A stretch of 64,000 nucleotides of DNA from Crambe crambe. Lineage: Eukaryota; Porifera; Demospongiae; Poecilosclerida; Crambeidae. Location: positions 4,050,501 to 4,114,500 of the forward strand of contig OZ004586.1 of assembly GCA_963924555.1 (NCBI GenBank), in the 5' to 3' direction. Shown here one piece after another: positions 48,702 to 61,600 of this stretch. The translations under genes were made by a program, and so were the position numbers. Under the pieces are notes generated by a model. It was not told the DNA's origin, made no database searches, and saw only the letters and a list, made by a program, of their open reading frames with translations. Within the stretch, counting starts at the first letter, position 1; every line of letters starts with the position of its first letter.

Positions 48702-49294
48702 AACTGTCTGTTCATTTGTGTCTTCCTTTTGTATCTGGAAGTGTATGTTCAGTTTGTGTAATGAGATTTTGACTAATAGTGAAATATAATGTATTATTTC
48801 CTGTTAAACAGGAAGTGGGTGTGGTTATATGCTGGCTATCTACTCAGTGAAATGTAATAGTTCATCCCTCCAAATCTTGTATCCTGATTGTACACCAAAA
48901 AGGAGTTATGGTCTTCTAATATCTTTGTGGTATCTTAGGTATACTATCATATTACAGTACCATTGTTTATATGGAGTTTGCTGTGTAAATTCTGTACAGG
49001 AAATCTATGACATTGATATCTTTATTTTTGCATAACTCTCCTTAGGAACAAGGTATTGGTATGATTCTTGCACTAATGTGTTGTGTAGGAACCAAAGAAC
49101 ACAGCTGCATAAAAATCAAGGCAAAATTTAAAAAATAAAAAAAAAGTCTGACATCGCTACTGCAAACAAAAGAATGATCAATTAGATTCATAGATTGTAG
49201 TTCCCTTATAGTCATGAATAATTTTACCCAAAAATTATAACTGTGCGAGTAATAAGACCTCACAAGAACTGTACTTTTAAAGAAAAAAAGGGGT
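48702..49294. other. Spacer before gene C
   Basis: No gene seen. Its last part (from about 49230, CACAAGAACTGTAC) begins to match the region upstream of gene B (about 12920), marking the start of the duplicated gene unit. Confidence 0.6.
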
Positions 49295-49355
49295 GGGTAG
49301 ACAGCTTATTTATACAATAGGCTTAATCATTTCTGGTTTAGTCACATCCAGAAGG
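49295..49355 (+). promoter_or_regulatory. Core promoter and non-coding exon of gene C
   Basis: TATA-like TTATTTATAC at 49306-49315, then GTTTAGTCACATCCAGAAG|GTAAAG with the donor at 49356. The counterpart in gene B has the same order. The inferred UTR intron runs 49356-49459 (acceptor TCGCAG), or to 49470 using a second AG. Confidence 0.55.
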
Positions 49356-49979
49356 TAAAGTGTGTGCTGCAAGCTCATTGGTAAGAGTTTCTGGCTAGCT
49401 CGGAAACAGAAGTATAGTGTTTTGTGGTCAATTGATACTGCTATTCAATACCCTCGCAGGAACTTTACAGGAACAGGCCTACAATGACTAATGTTGGAGA
49501 AGAGTTTGGCCAGAGAAGACCACCACTCTTTGTCACTATCAAGCAGATCCTGGATAGATATCCAGATGGCCAGATATTCAAGGTAGTGAAAGAATTTATA
49601 ACAGGTGCCATGGTAGCTAATAATGGATCACAAAGTATAATGCAAAAAAATGGCGAGTTATTAAAAGTGAGAAGGTAATGTGAATGTAGATGTGTACTTA
49701 ACCAGGATACCTCTGTATAGGAAATGATCCAGAATGCTGATGATGCTGGAGCAACTAAAGTCCAGTTCTATGTGGACTGCAGACAACATGGAACTTCAAC
49801 CCTGCTTCACCCTGGTCTTGCCCCTTACCAAGGACCTGCTCTCATCTCAGCCAATGACGCCATGTTCTCTGACGAGGACTGGGAGGGAATACAAAACCTC
49901 CAGCAAAGCATCAAGGCTGACGATCCCTTCAAAGTGGGACGATTCGGAATTGGCTTTAACTCTGTCTACCATCTCACTG

Positions 49980-51689
49980 GTAAGGCATGGCATGCCAACA
50001 GTTGTAGATCATAAAAAGAGGGTGAATTCACAGAAGTTGTGGCAGGGAAAAGCTGGGTGGGTCCACTCTGTTAGATAACAGTGCTTCCGAACTTTGACTC
50101 ATTTTCACCAATCTTATTAAATGTGTTTGAATTTGGAAAAAAAATATTTTTGGTCAAATAGCTACTGGTGAATCAGTATGGTTGGAGGCTCTGAGATAAC
50201 ATAATGGAAAAGAGTTTTAAGGAGAGAATGAACTCACAGGAGTAAGGTGGCTAGCTAGTGGCTACACTTCTGTCAGATTCCTCCATGAATCATAGACCTG
50301 GGTAGGTCATGCATTAATTTATATACCAATAAATAATCTTATTGGATATCTCAGGTCATGAATAGTAACTCTAGCAATGTGTGTGCACATGGTATTTAAG
50401 CATCCCACTATTATAATGTTATTTCTAGAGCACTTTCGATACTACGTTGTACATCATTAAATCTAAATTGGTAATGGAGCTGGCTTTAAGGGTGGTCAGA
50501 CATATGGTTGCTAAGGGGAAATATCTCTACAACTATTTGCAGCAGGATCTTTTAACAATCACAGGACTATGAAATGTAGTACTACACAGCAAAAAATGAA
50601 GGGAAATTTAGCTATTTTTTACCAAGGTTACGAGCGCACTCTATCTCGATGATCATTGGCAGGCAATCACTGATTTTTGCTCTAGTACCTTCTATTCCAG
50701 TCTCCTACAAAACTATGATTAGCATTATTGATTTTTATAAGATCCTGTGTATTCAGCTGCCATACAAACTCTAGATCATATATGCATTAAAGGAATCTCA
50801 TCTTACCACTTACTAGCAGCTTGCAACATATGGGCCCAATCCCCTGAATTAGATTAGCTAGAACTGTAGAACCAATATAGAAATCTGCCCACTAATATTA
50901 TTGCTAGCCATGCCCCCTTAATAATAGGGCTTTTTTTTTTTTTCAAATTCTTGATAAATTAATTTTGCTTGGCCTAGAGGTTGGTCATTGTGTTTGTAGG
51001 TATTATTCGACTGAACCATCCGAACCACCCCTGGCTACACCCATGCACAATGACCATCAGTCCATCACTAGGCCAAGCAAATTAAAAAAATAATAACCTT
51101 GCATCGTAACACCCTACCAAAGCCTTATTCAATCATGATAACAAATACAGATGTCAGTTACAAGACAGTAGCACAAAATACGCTCAGTGGTTTGGGCTAC
51201 CTGGATTGGAATATGGGTTGGCACGTACTGTTCATACATGAAGCGAATTCACTACAGCTATCTATGCATACAGCTTCCTGCAACTTGCATCAAAGATTTG
51301 AAGCACGAATGAGTATAAAACTGAGCCATAGAAATACTACACTTGCTTCTTGCTCGTTCAAATGTTAAACATTGCACTAGTAACCATTCTCACATGTATC
51401 GGAGGGTGAGGGGGTAATCCCTCAGACAACACTTAGAATTTCTATTGTGTTCACTTACATTTTATAGGCTTCACGCACCGAGTGTGGCAGTGAATCATAA
51501 TACATATTTCAGGTATTGCTTACACCCAGAGCACAGTTATAACCATTTTTATTTATTGTTATTATTTATCCGCGCATGCACGAGGTACGTACGTAGAATT
51601 ACTGTATGGGAAAGTGTATGGCAAGCCTCAATTTGATCCAGCACTGCAGTCATAATATTTTGTACTTTTTGCACTCTTGTATTCACCAG
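49980..51689 (+). other. Intron 2 of gene C
   Basis: A 1710-bp phase-1 intron, GTAAGG...TTCACCAG. Its first part resembles gene B intron 2 (TCAGGTCATGAATAGTAACT occurs in both); the rest differs. It contains the foldback at 50960-51083. Confidence 0.85.
50960..51083. mobile_element. Foldback MITE in gene C intron 2
   Basis: AATTTTGCTTGGCCTAG and CTAGGCCAAGCAAATT are inverted, as are GGTCATTGTG and CACAATGACC inside them. A T-rich left flank and A-rich right flank extend the pairing. It is absent from gene B intron 2. Confidence 0.7.
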
Positions 51690-54600
51690 ATGTTCCCACT
51701 ATCATTAGTGGTAGCAAAGTCGCTTATCTTGAACCTCAAGAAAAATTGTGGAGCGGACATTCAGGAAGATCTTTCCAATTATCTGAAGTACATAAGCTTG
51801 GTACTGGTGACCTTACACCATACTACGGCATAGCTGGTTTCAGTCCAACGATTACGAGCTATGATCGAACTTTGTTTCGTTTTCCTCTGCGCAACACAGT
51901 GTCCAAATTATCGGAGAATATCTACTCCATAGAGAAAGTTAATGAGCTTTTTGATGCACTGAAATCAGAAGCAAAGCTTCTACTGTTGTTTCTTCGTTCC
52001 ATAATAACCATCGAAGTTTATAACATAAATGAACATGGGCAGCATACTCTCTCCTTTCAGGTCAAGGTTTCTGATGCTTTTGTGGACGAACTTACCAAGA
52101 AACGAAGATCACTGCTGGATGATCTCAGATGTATCCACATTTCGGATCAGTATAATTTCTCAAATATAATCAAATTTACTGCCAAATTTGATGTCTGTGT
52201 GTACGATGCCAGTACTAGACAGACCCTTACCAACCACTGGCTTGTGGCCAATCAAGTTGGTTCCTCAAATTCTACTGTTAGGAAAGAATCTGTCGAGCAC
52301 AAAGTTTTCCCCTGGGTTGGAACAGCCTTGGAATTGGATAACCCTGGTAGTGGCAGGATATTTTGTTTCCTTCCAATGCCCATAGATGCTGCTTCTAATC
52401 TTCCCGTTCATGTCAATGGGACATTTGGGTTGACTGACGACCGTAGGAGTCTGAAGTGGCCTGTTGGGGATAATCAAAATGATTTCAGAGCAAAATGGAG
52501 CAAGCTCCTTGTAAAGGAGGTCATACCATTCTGTTATGTTGATCTCTTGATTGAAGCTAAGAATCATCTTAGCATGCATGACAGTAACATCTTCTACAAA
52601 GCTTGGCCTGATGTCAATAGGCTCAGAGGATCACACTGGGAAGATGTTTTAACTTCACTATTTCAAACTCTGCTGAATAACAGTGTGATCTGGTCTGCAC
52701 CACTCGGGCAATCAGGTGAGTGGGTTTTACCAACCAATGCTGTCTACGTCCCCAAATCACAGGAATTGATATCGATTGTTGAACGCACCCTTACCTCTTG
52801 TGGTGTGAAGCTAGCAGATGTTCCCACATGTGTATGGGATGCTTTCTCTCATGTGAGAACCTCTGTGACTTCAGTTAGCCCAAAGTTAGTGCGTGATAAA
52901 CTCTGTACATATCCGAATAGCTACACATCTATCGATGCTGTAGGAAAATATGAGCTGCTGAAATACTGTCTATCTGATGGCATTTCTAACTACAATGAAT
53001 TGGCCAATTTGCAACTACTCCCATTAGCCAATGGGATTTTTGCTGCCTTTCAGACTAGCAGTTATTTATTTAATCCATCCATATACCTATGCACACCAGA
53101 ATGCCCAAGGTATTTACTCCCTAATCTCGATTCAAAACTTGTAGATGTTTCAAGTGATCCAACTTTGCAACATCTCCTAACACAAGTTGCCAATTCTAAC
53201 CATACACAGCTCAAATTGTTAAATGTGGCCACAGTGGCTTCACTGTTGGATGAAGCCATGCCTTCACAGTGGAGTAGTAGGATGGAAGTAGTTTCATTTA
53301 CAAGCTTGCAGTTTCCAATTGATTGGTTCGAGAAGTTCTGGGATTGGGTACAAAACAAGAATCTAGGAAGTTTTCAAGGCAAGTTCATTGTCCCAATTGA
53401 AGTTCCTGGCTATCATCCAACAGCGAAATTCAATGTTGCCAAATTATCCAATCAAAACCTCCTCTACTTTCCATCCCATGTTTCTCTCAATAATGAGATG
53501 ATCACAATATTGAACAAGTTCAGCATTCTCTATGTGAAACAGAGCAGCTTTCCTTACCTCACACACAGGCAGATATCACAATACCTCACACCTTTTTCCC
53601 CTGAAAATCTGCTGCAAGCTATATCCAAGAATAGCTCTTACTATAATGTTTCACTGACTCCACAAGAAGCAACCACTTTAAAAATACAATTCTATAATAT
53701 GCCAGGTATTTGGAACTACCAGCATATTATTATGAATTTAAAGATATTCAGTACTTCTTCAAATACTTTAGGAAGGCTTTGCTCTGTATCTGAAGCTTCT
53801 TCTCAGTCAATTCTTAGAAAGGCTTTATCTGAGCCTTCCAATCCAGTGGTTGACATCTCTGTCTTCCCTCAGTCGATAGTTTTATTCTCCAGCAGTGATT
53901 ACTATCAAAATGAATTGCTGAAGAAACTTTCCATCCAGGCACCAAATGATGTTAACTTTGTAACAAGCTACATTTTCCCTTACATTCAGAATGGCACTAT
54001 TACTGGGGATGATGTCGACAAAATCATGACTCGAGTGCTGGATGCTTATCAATCTTTACAATTCAAAAATTACAGCATAACTAACTCCATACAGCAACTG
54101 AGATTTGTCAAGATAGCATCGGGTTACAGAAAATGTCCAAATGAACTGTATGATCCAAATGATGTCACCAGTCAGATATACTTAGGTGAAGATGTCTTTC
54201 CACGTGCACCATATGACAAGTACTTAAACGTACTTAGATCTTGTGGCATGAAAACATCAGTCAGCCCTCAGGAAGTTCTTGATGTCATATACAGCATAAG
54301 CACAGGATCGAGTAGCCATCCACAACAAGTCAATTCAACCAAACTTAATCGTGCTAAGGCCATCTTGAAGTACATTGGAAATAGAAGTTTCACAAGCCAA
54401 ACCTCAGGCAGCTTTACTCTTAACAGAAGCATTCACAGAGGATACCTTCCTTTCAATACTGCTGTGCAATTGCTCTCTTGCAACAGGAGTTGGCTTCCTG
54501 TTCTCTCCAAACGACCCAGAAACTACCCCAGTTCTCTACCCTGGAGAGGAGATGGCTTTACATCACATTTCTTTGCTCTGAATGGCTCTGCTTGTGTGTC

Positions 54601-56936
54601 TTGTTCGAGTTCACCTTCTCTTCCCTTACTGTATGGTTCACAAGTGTATTTCATTGCTCCAGATGTAGATGGTGTAGATGCCACTGTTTCTGCTCTTCTG
54701 GGGTCTGAAGAACCCACAGCACATCTTGTCTCACACTTCACTCAAGTAATAGCCTATAAGAATTCCATCTCATCTGACCAAATGATATCATTTGTTTACG
54801 ACATTTACTCCAAAATGTTACAGATGGTGAACCAGGGTTCAAAAGGTCAACTCAATGGTCTTAGATCCATGAATGATTGGATATACATAAAGAAGTATGG
54901 CAGATTTGTTAGTGTGAATGCTGTAGCATTGCAGCAGAATCCAGGGTTCCGTCATAATGTAGAACCTTACTTGCACATACTTCCAGACAGTATCTCTAGT
55001 TTTTCTACTCTATTCACTTCATTTGGCATGAATAAGACTCTTTCTGACACACAAATTATATCCATATTGAGTGTTATCAAGAAAGAGATTACTAGAAATC
55101 CTACTTCTGTAAATCCTGAAGAAGCATGGAGCACAGTTATGGCCATTCTCAACTGGTTAACGAATAATGGAACAGAGGAAACATCTCATGATTCTATTCT
55201 TGTTCCAGCTGAATCAGAATCAAGATATCCAGATATGAGACAAGCAAGTGAGCTGATTTACACGGATAACGACTTTTTCAAGGATTTGGACTTTGTCATG
55301 TCGTCCATTGACTCAGATAAACCACTAATGTTTGTCCACGATCGTATCAGTTCCAGCCTGGCCAAATGTCTTCAAATCAGGCCCCTCAGTGAAGAACTTG
55401 ACATCGCTGAGGATACTTTCGGAGATGCTGGTCAGCAAGAACCTTTGATTGTGCGACTGAAAAACATTTTACGAGATTACAAGGATGGCTTGACAATCGT
55501 CAAGGAGCTGATTCAAAATGCTGATGATGCAGAAGCCACTGAAATCAATATTTGCTTTGATGCTCGGACTCATGATATCAATCGTAAGAAGCTATTCTTT
55601 CCAGACATGGTCGAGTCACATGGTCCAGCTTTGGTAGTCCACAATAACACCACATTCAGTGATGAGGACTTTGATAATATCCAGAAGTTAGCAGGTGCTA
55701 CTAAACAGGAAAAGCACTTGAAAATCGGGAAATTTGGCATAGGGTTCTGTTCAGTCTATCATATCACTGATGTACCTTCCTTCATCAGTCGAGATAGACT
55801 GTACATATTCGATCCAACACTCAGACATCTTAGCACTGCAGTTAAAAATCGAGCACAACCTGGACAAAGGGTCAAATATTTGTCCAAAGTCATCAAGAAA
55901 TCTCAGCAGCTTCAGCCATATGCTGGACTCTTTGGGTTTGATTGCAATAGTGAATATGACGGTACGATATTCCGATTACCTTTTCGAACTTCAGTGAGTG
56001 AACTTAGTAGTACTTGTTACTCCCAAGCAGCAATAGGGGAGCTCATCCAATCCATTCGACAATGTGGTGATAAACTTTTACTGTTTCTGCAACATATAAA
56101 GCGCATCACCATCCAACAAATTGAAACTGGTCAGATTAAACCTACACTTCTCTATGAAAGCTGTAAAACAACTCCACAATTTCCAATTGCTCTTAACTGT
56201 GCTTCAGTCATTTGTGTAGAATCGAATCATGTCAGAGAAAGGACAAAATCGAGCAATAACTGGCTGGTTGCAAAGCATGAGTCCCTTCATGGAAGGAAGA
56301 GTGGAATAGCTCATGTAGCATGCATGTTAAACACCATTAGAGGAGGCAGGAGCTCTTATAATGCAGATACAGACATTCAAGGAGAAATCTTTTGTTTCCT
56401 CCCTCTCTCACAGACCACTGGCCTTCCTGTCCATGTGAGCTGTAACTTTGCTGTCATTAATAACCGGCGAGGAATATGGACTTCTGATGAATCCACTTCA
56501 CGATCTGGTACTGAAGTTCAGTGGAATATTTTCTTGATGACAAAGTTAATCCCTCAGGCTTATATCGGACTTCTCAGTAACCTGCAAATATTGCATGAGA
56601 ACAATATACTACAAAATTACATATTTTATTCTTTATGGCCACTAAAATCTGAACTTCAACATAAAAATCCATGGGAACACTGTCTTGATGCATTTTACAA
56701 CATCTTAGCATCACAAAAGTTGTTTCACTCAGAGTCTATTCAAAAGTGGTTGACTGCTCAGCAAAGTAAATTCTTTGAATCGAACATCCTTTGCCAGTCT
56801 GGTACACCATCTTGTGTGCTTGATGTCGTACACCAGCTCACTCTCCCTATAGTTGACTTGCCCTCTTCATATAGATCTCAACTTAATCTTACAGGATTGA
56901 CTATTACCGAGGAGGTTTTCATACGTTTGTTTTTTG

Positions 56937-57385
56937 ACAAGTGAATGCAAAAAATTTCTTCGAAATAAAAATGTGAAGTAGGGATGCTATTATAACTGCA
57001 GCTTCATTATGAAAACCAAGTACTGCAGCATCGAAGCAGTATGGCCCAAAAATCTAGCTGGAATATGTATTATAACTGCATGCAAGAGAGTGAACTTAGT
57101 GAAGTGACCCTTACCCATCATCAAGTACGAGATACTATTCCTACTTCACTCCCTTGGCCCTTGATCATGGGAGTGAAGTAGGAATAGTATCTTGTACTTG
57201 ATGATGGGTAAGGGTCACTTCACTAAGTTCACTCTCTTGCATGCAGTTATAATACATATTCCAGCTAGATTTTTGGGCCATACTGCTTCGATGCTGCAGT
57301 ACTTGGTTTTCATAATGAAGCTGCAGTTATAATAGCATCCCTACTTCACATTTTTATTTCGAAGAAATTTTTTGCATTCACTTGT
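56937..57385. repeat. 449-bp near-perfect inverted repeat
   Basis: Two 217-bp arms (56937-57153 and 57169-57385) with very few mismatches surround a 15-bp loop. One mismatch lies in CAAGTACGAGATAC versus CAAGTACAAGATAC. The left arm reaches into the last exon bases (ACAA). Confidence 0.93.
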
Positions 57386-57780
57386 TTGCATTCTTTTTCT
57401 TTGTGATTATGAAAATTGATAGACACTAAAGGCTTCCTTGATTGAACTAAATTTATTTAATGATCAGTATTTCATTCTGTTCAGGGAGGAGAGTTTGAAG
57501 GATGATCATCTGCAGTGTAATGGAGTACCGAAAGGAGTGAACATTTTAAAAAGTGAACAGCATTAGCTAATTGTTACATATGTGATCACTGAAATAATTA
57601 TTGAGATGGTACGTATGTCTTGCTTGAGGGAGGAGTATGGGGAGTTTATGCATTTGGTGTAGTGATCATAATAGTGGATGCCATCAAATGGCCACATCCT
57701 GTGCAGGTGTTAGCTATATGAGGAGAACTGCTATTAATTGCCCCACCCCTTTTATGAGGTAATATCGCTAAGATTTTTTT

Positions 57781-57896
57781 CATACGAGGCTGCAGCACAT
57801 TATAGATAGCCCAGCTAGATTTTAGGCTATCCCTACTTAACCTTTTTATTTGAAGAAATTTTTTACGCTCACTTGTTTCTATCCTTTTTCTTAGTG
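57781..57896. repeat. Degenerate copy of the foldback arm
   Basis: CCAGCTAGATTTT, ATCCCTACTT, GAAGAAATTTTTTACGCTCA and CTTGTTT follow the same order as the right arm near 57260-57385. Similarity continues past the arm end (CTTTTTCTTAGTG versus CTTTTTCTTTGTG), with internal deletion. Confidence 0.65.
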
Positions 57897-58403
57897 CTTG
57901 AAGTTGAATGAGGGAGGCTACAGTACAGTAATATCACAAAGCCAGCTCTACATAAACCTCTTTTGTAGGTACATACAGTGTCTCTGGTTGAAGAATTTGT
58001 TTAGCTATTTAAGTTTTGTTGATATAAAACTTTACAGCAACAGCAATGTAAATGACATGTACACGGCATGGTGAAGTGAGCTGACTACACTACAGTACTG
58101 GCTATAATGCTACTATAGGATGAGCATCTGTACTGTAATTCAGCAAGGAGTGACTGGAACATCATCAGATAATGAATGAAGACCTTGGCTATAGCTAAAC
58201 TTAAGCTTACGTGGCTCCGCCCATAAGCCCCGCCCCCTTCAAAATGGCGTAGAAAGATTAGCAGCTGTGTTCCGAGTGCTATCGAATAGTGAAGTAGAGC
58301 CTTAGTCAAAACTAATAGCAAAAGATCAGCCTCTAGGTGCCGCTCTAACAGATGGCCAAAGCAGAATTTTGATGACTATAGCCAGTAAGTCGGTACGTCG
58401 ATC

Positions 58404-58446
58404 TTATTATTATTATTATCCTTATTATTATTATTATTATTATTAT
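58404..58446. repeat. TTA microsatellite
   Basis: About 14 TTA units with one CC interruption, inside the insertion. Confidence 0.9.
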
Positions 58447-58641
58447 AAAGAAAAAGAACGAAAAGTCAATTTTAGAACTCGTTTTTTTCTTATGTTGGCG
58501 AATGAATTTTTGGCTTTTGAACATTCTCCTCTCTTCTTTGTAGATATAATAATTCACTGTAGCCTTCTGAGAACCTGTAGAGTAAGGGTAGAAGAGAAAG
58601 AAGAGTTTTTAGTTTATACTGTCCTATGGACTTTGACCTGC

Positions 58642-58678
58642 CATCCCTACTTAGAGAGTGCTACCGCACTCTCTGATA
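58642..58678 (+). mobile_element. Hairpin element terminus, copy 2
   Basis: CATCCCTACTTAGAGAGTGC, then TACC and GCACTCTCTGATA: the reverse complement of 16581-16617 with two or three differences. It ends where gene C coding resumes, and supplies the pyrimidine-rich stretch and AG of the candidate acceptor. Confidence 0.65.
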
Positions 58679-61600
58679 GTTTACCAATACTTGCTTGCAT
58701 CAAAAGTAGTAGGAATGAAGTTGTATGCTACATGCTTGAAGTTTACGCTTCGCAATGTGATAGCCAATCTACTATAAGTAGGCTACTCAAGCAGTATTTT
58801 GTTATCCATGCTTGCATCCCATGTGGTAAAGATGGAGATGTGCTCAGGAAATGTACTGAAGTTATTCATCCAAGTGCCTCTTTTGCTAGTTTATTCGATG
58901 AGTCTGAAAACAGGTTTCCTCTCGAGGTACTTGTCACTAGACACCTAGCTAGCACAGCTCTGCAATGCTTGGGAATGATGTACCAATCCATATCTTGGAC
59001 TCTTGTGTTGGAAAGAGCCGGAACTGTAGCAACTCTCATTGAAGTTGATCGTCTGAAAGCACTCAATCGTGTGAAGCTCATTCTCGAGACGATATCTGAT
59101 CCCACTCACATGTCATGTAATCCACCGAGTGGTAGTGCCACAATAGACAAGATTCCCTTTCTCCCCGTCATGCAAAAACCCAACAAATACCCACTTCAAT
59201 GGTATGGAGATAAGCACCAGTTGCTGTGTGGGAATCAGTTAATGTTATCTGGAGCATTTTCGCATAACCCAGATTTGACTAATACGAGAATAGCAGGATC
59301 TCAAGTTGCATTTATCAATGAAGCCCTACCCAAAGATGGTGGGTGTGGTTTAATAAGAGTAGGATTGAGAGAATTATTGCATCTGAGATCTTCTCCTACT
59401 TATGATGAAGTGATAGCACACTTGAAGATGGTAATTGACTCATCGTCTACAATTGACTCCCAGTGGATCAATTATACTTCTTCCAAGATTTATGCTTTTA
59501 TAGAATCAGCCCTCAATGAATCAGGTGTTTCTGGACTTAATTTGCATGGATTGGAATGTATTCCATGCATCTGGAATGGGCAGAAATTTTTAAGCCTTGA
59601 CACAGTTGCTTTAGATTGGAAGTTGAAGGAAGGTCCATACTTATATGTGGTACCACCATCCATAGCATCAAAACAAAAGCTGCTATCAACTCTGAAGGTA
59701 AAGAAAGAGTTCTCCCATCATGATGCCCAGAAAGCTTTGGGAAAGATGAAAGCAGATTTTGGAGATAAACCTGTTAATGAATCCTATAAAAATCTCATCA
59801 TTGAGTTGATATCAATTTTTCAGAAAGTAGAGTCTCCTCAAGAGAAGTACAAAGGTTTCAATGTATATCTACCAAATAAGAACCTTGTCCTTCAGAAGGC
59901 AATTGATCTAGCATATAATGATGCCCCATGGGCTGCCTCTGATGATGAATATGACTATGTACATGAAATATTCCCTCGAAATCTTGCTGAAGATTTGGGT
60001 GTGAGACTAGTAAGATCTAGGATGCTTGAACAGTTTGTGTCCAAGAAAGATACATATTTTGAAGGAGTTGAATTCGGTCAGCATGAAAAACTTACCAGGA
60101 GAATTCAGAACATTATCAGAGACTATCCATTTGATATTACCGTTCTCAAAGAATTACTTCAAAATGCTGATGATGCAAAAGCTCAAAAAATGTACTTCAT
60201 TCTCGACAAACGTACCCATGGCACAAATAGCATAATATCTCGAGGTTGGTGTGAACTACAAGGACCTGCTCTTTTGGTTTGGAATGACAGCACATTCACT
60301 GAAAAAGATCTGAAAGGCATTCAAGAACTGGGCCTTGGTAGCAAACGTTCAGATGCAGATACAATTGGTCAGTATGGTATTGGTTTCAATGTGGTATACA
60401 ATCTCACTGACTGCCCAAGTTTGATAACAGGTGGTGAGACACTTTGCATCATGGACCCTCATTGCAAGTACATCAAAGAAGCTGATCAACTGCATCCTGG
60501 GAGAAGATATGATGACTTGCATAAAGGTTTTTGGAAGAAATTCCCAGATATGAGTTCAGCTTATCTTCAAAGTGGCTTAAGTGATGTCCCTCCTGAAATT
60601 TTTAATGGTTCTCTTTTTCGATTTCCTATACGTCATTCCCATGACATGATTAAGTCTTCTCTGATTGTGGATCATCAGGATCAAATGTCTTCACAGCCTC
60701 TCACAGCTGATGATCTATATGATCTCATGCATGAGTGGATGCCTCAAATGAAACAGGCCATATTTTTTCTTAATAATGTGAAAGAAATCAAATTCTTGGT
60801 GATAGAGGAAAAGGGCATCAAGTTGGACACAAAGTTCCACTTTAAGACCGAGATTCCACAATCAGCTGCTTTCAAAGCTGAATCACAAAAGTTTCATGAA
60901 ACTCTCTCAGCTTTCAAGAATGAAAAGAATTGTAAGACTCTCGTTATTTGTTATCCTCTGACAGTAACTGACATCAACTGTCAAGAAAATGGAGGTAAAG
61001 ATGTACAGGAAAAATGGCTGATTCAGCAAGGTGTTGGTGATATCAACAATGAGTCTCAAATGTGGCAGTATGTGAGAACAGTTAAACCAAGACATGGAAT
61101 TGCTGCACCTTTGAGCCTTCCCCATTCTAACACTGAGAGGTCAGAGGGACAACTATTTTGCTTCTTGCCACTTCTTGAGAAGAGTGGCCTACCTGTTCAT
61201 GTGAATGGTCACTTCATTTTGGATTCAAGTAGAAGAAATTTATGGAAGAGCACTGACCCAGATGACAAAGATAACAGATCAAGATGGAATGCCAATCTCT
61301 TCAAAGCAATAGCATCTTCATATGCCAACTTCCTTGCTAATGCCAAGGATTATTACATTGATTCCAAATATAAAGGATGGACACTTGCTTTAAATGCCTT
61401 GCGCAACTATTTTAAATTATTCCCAAGATTTGGTGTAGTCAGTGATACACTGAACTGTGATATTTACAAGATATTATTGAAAGACAATGCCCAAATTTTG
61501 TGTGTATTTGAATCTGATGCTTCAACTAGTAGTGGGAAAAAAGTTGTTGCAACTTGGCATCCACTGATTTCTCAGGCACAATCTGATCAAGTATACTTCT

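Larger units (their letters stand above)
56941..58679 (+). mobile_element. 1.74-kb insertion in gene C exon 3, possible new intron
   Basis: The coding match to genes A and B stops at GAC AA (56940) and resumes at TTTACC (58680). The inserted 1739 bp starts GTGAAT and ends CTCTCTGATAG. If removed as an intron, GAC AA plus T TTA CCA restores D-N-L-P, exactly the residues of gene B. The insert holds a 449-bp foldback, a degenerate partial copy of the foldback arm, a TTA microsatellite and a terminal hairpin. GACAA before and GATAG after could be a diverged 5-bp target duplication. No transposase is present; the 103 codons of open frame from 58369 that run into the exon are probably chance. Confidence 0.75.

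Noticed and set aside
51677-51689. ATG at 51677 as the start of gene C
   Set aside because: Same situation as gene B: it is within the intron end, and the exon begins at 51690.
58642-58678. Helitron 3' end
   Set aside because: The hairpin fits, but the required CTRR end and A/T insertion site are not clear, so the superfamily is left open.
58369-58679. In-frame coding extension upstream of the resumed gene C exon
   Set aside because: The translation is Tyr/Lys-rich from a TTA microsatellite, has no match in genes A or B, and lies within the insertion.
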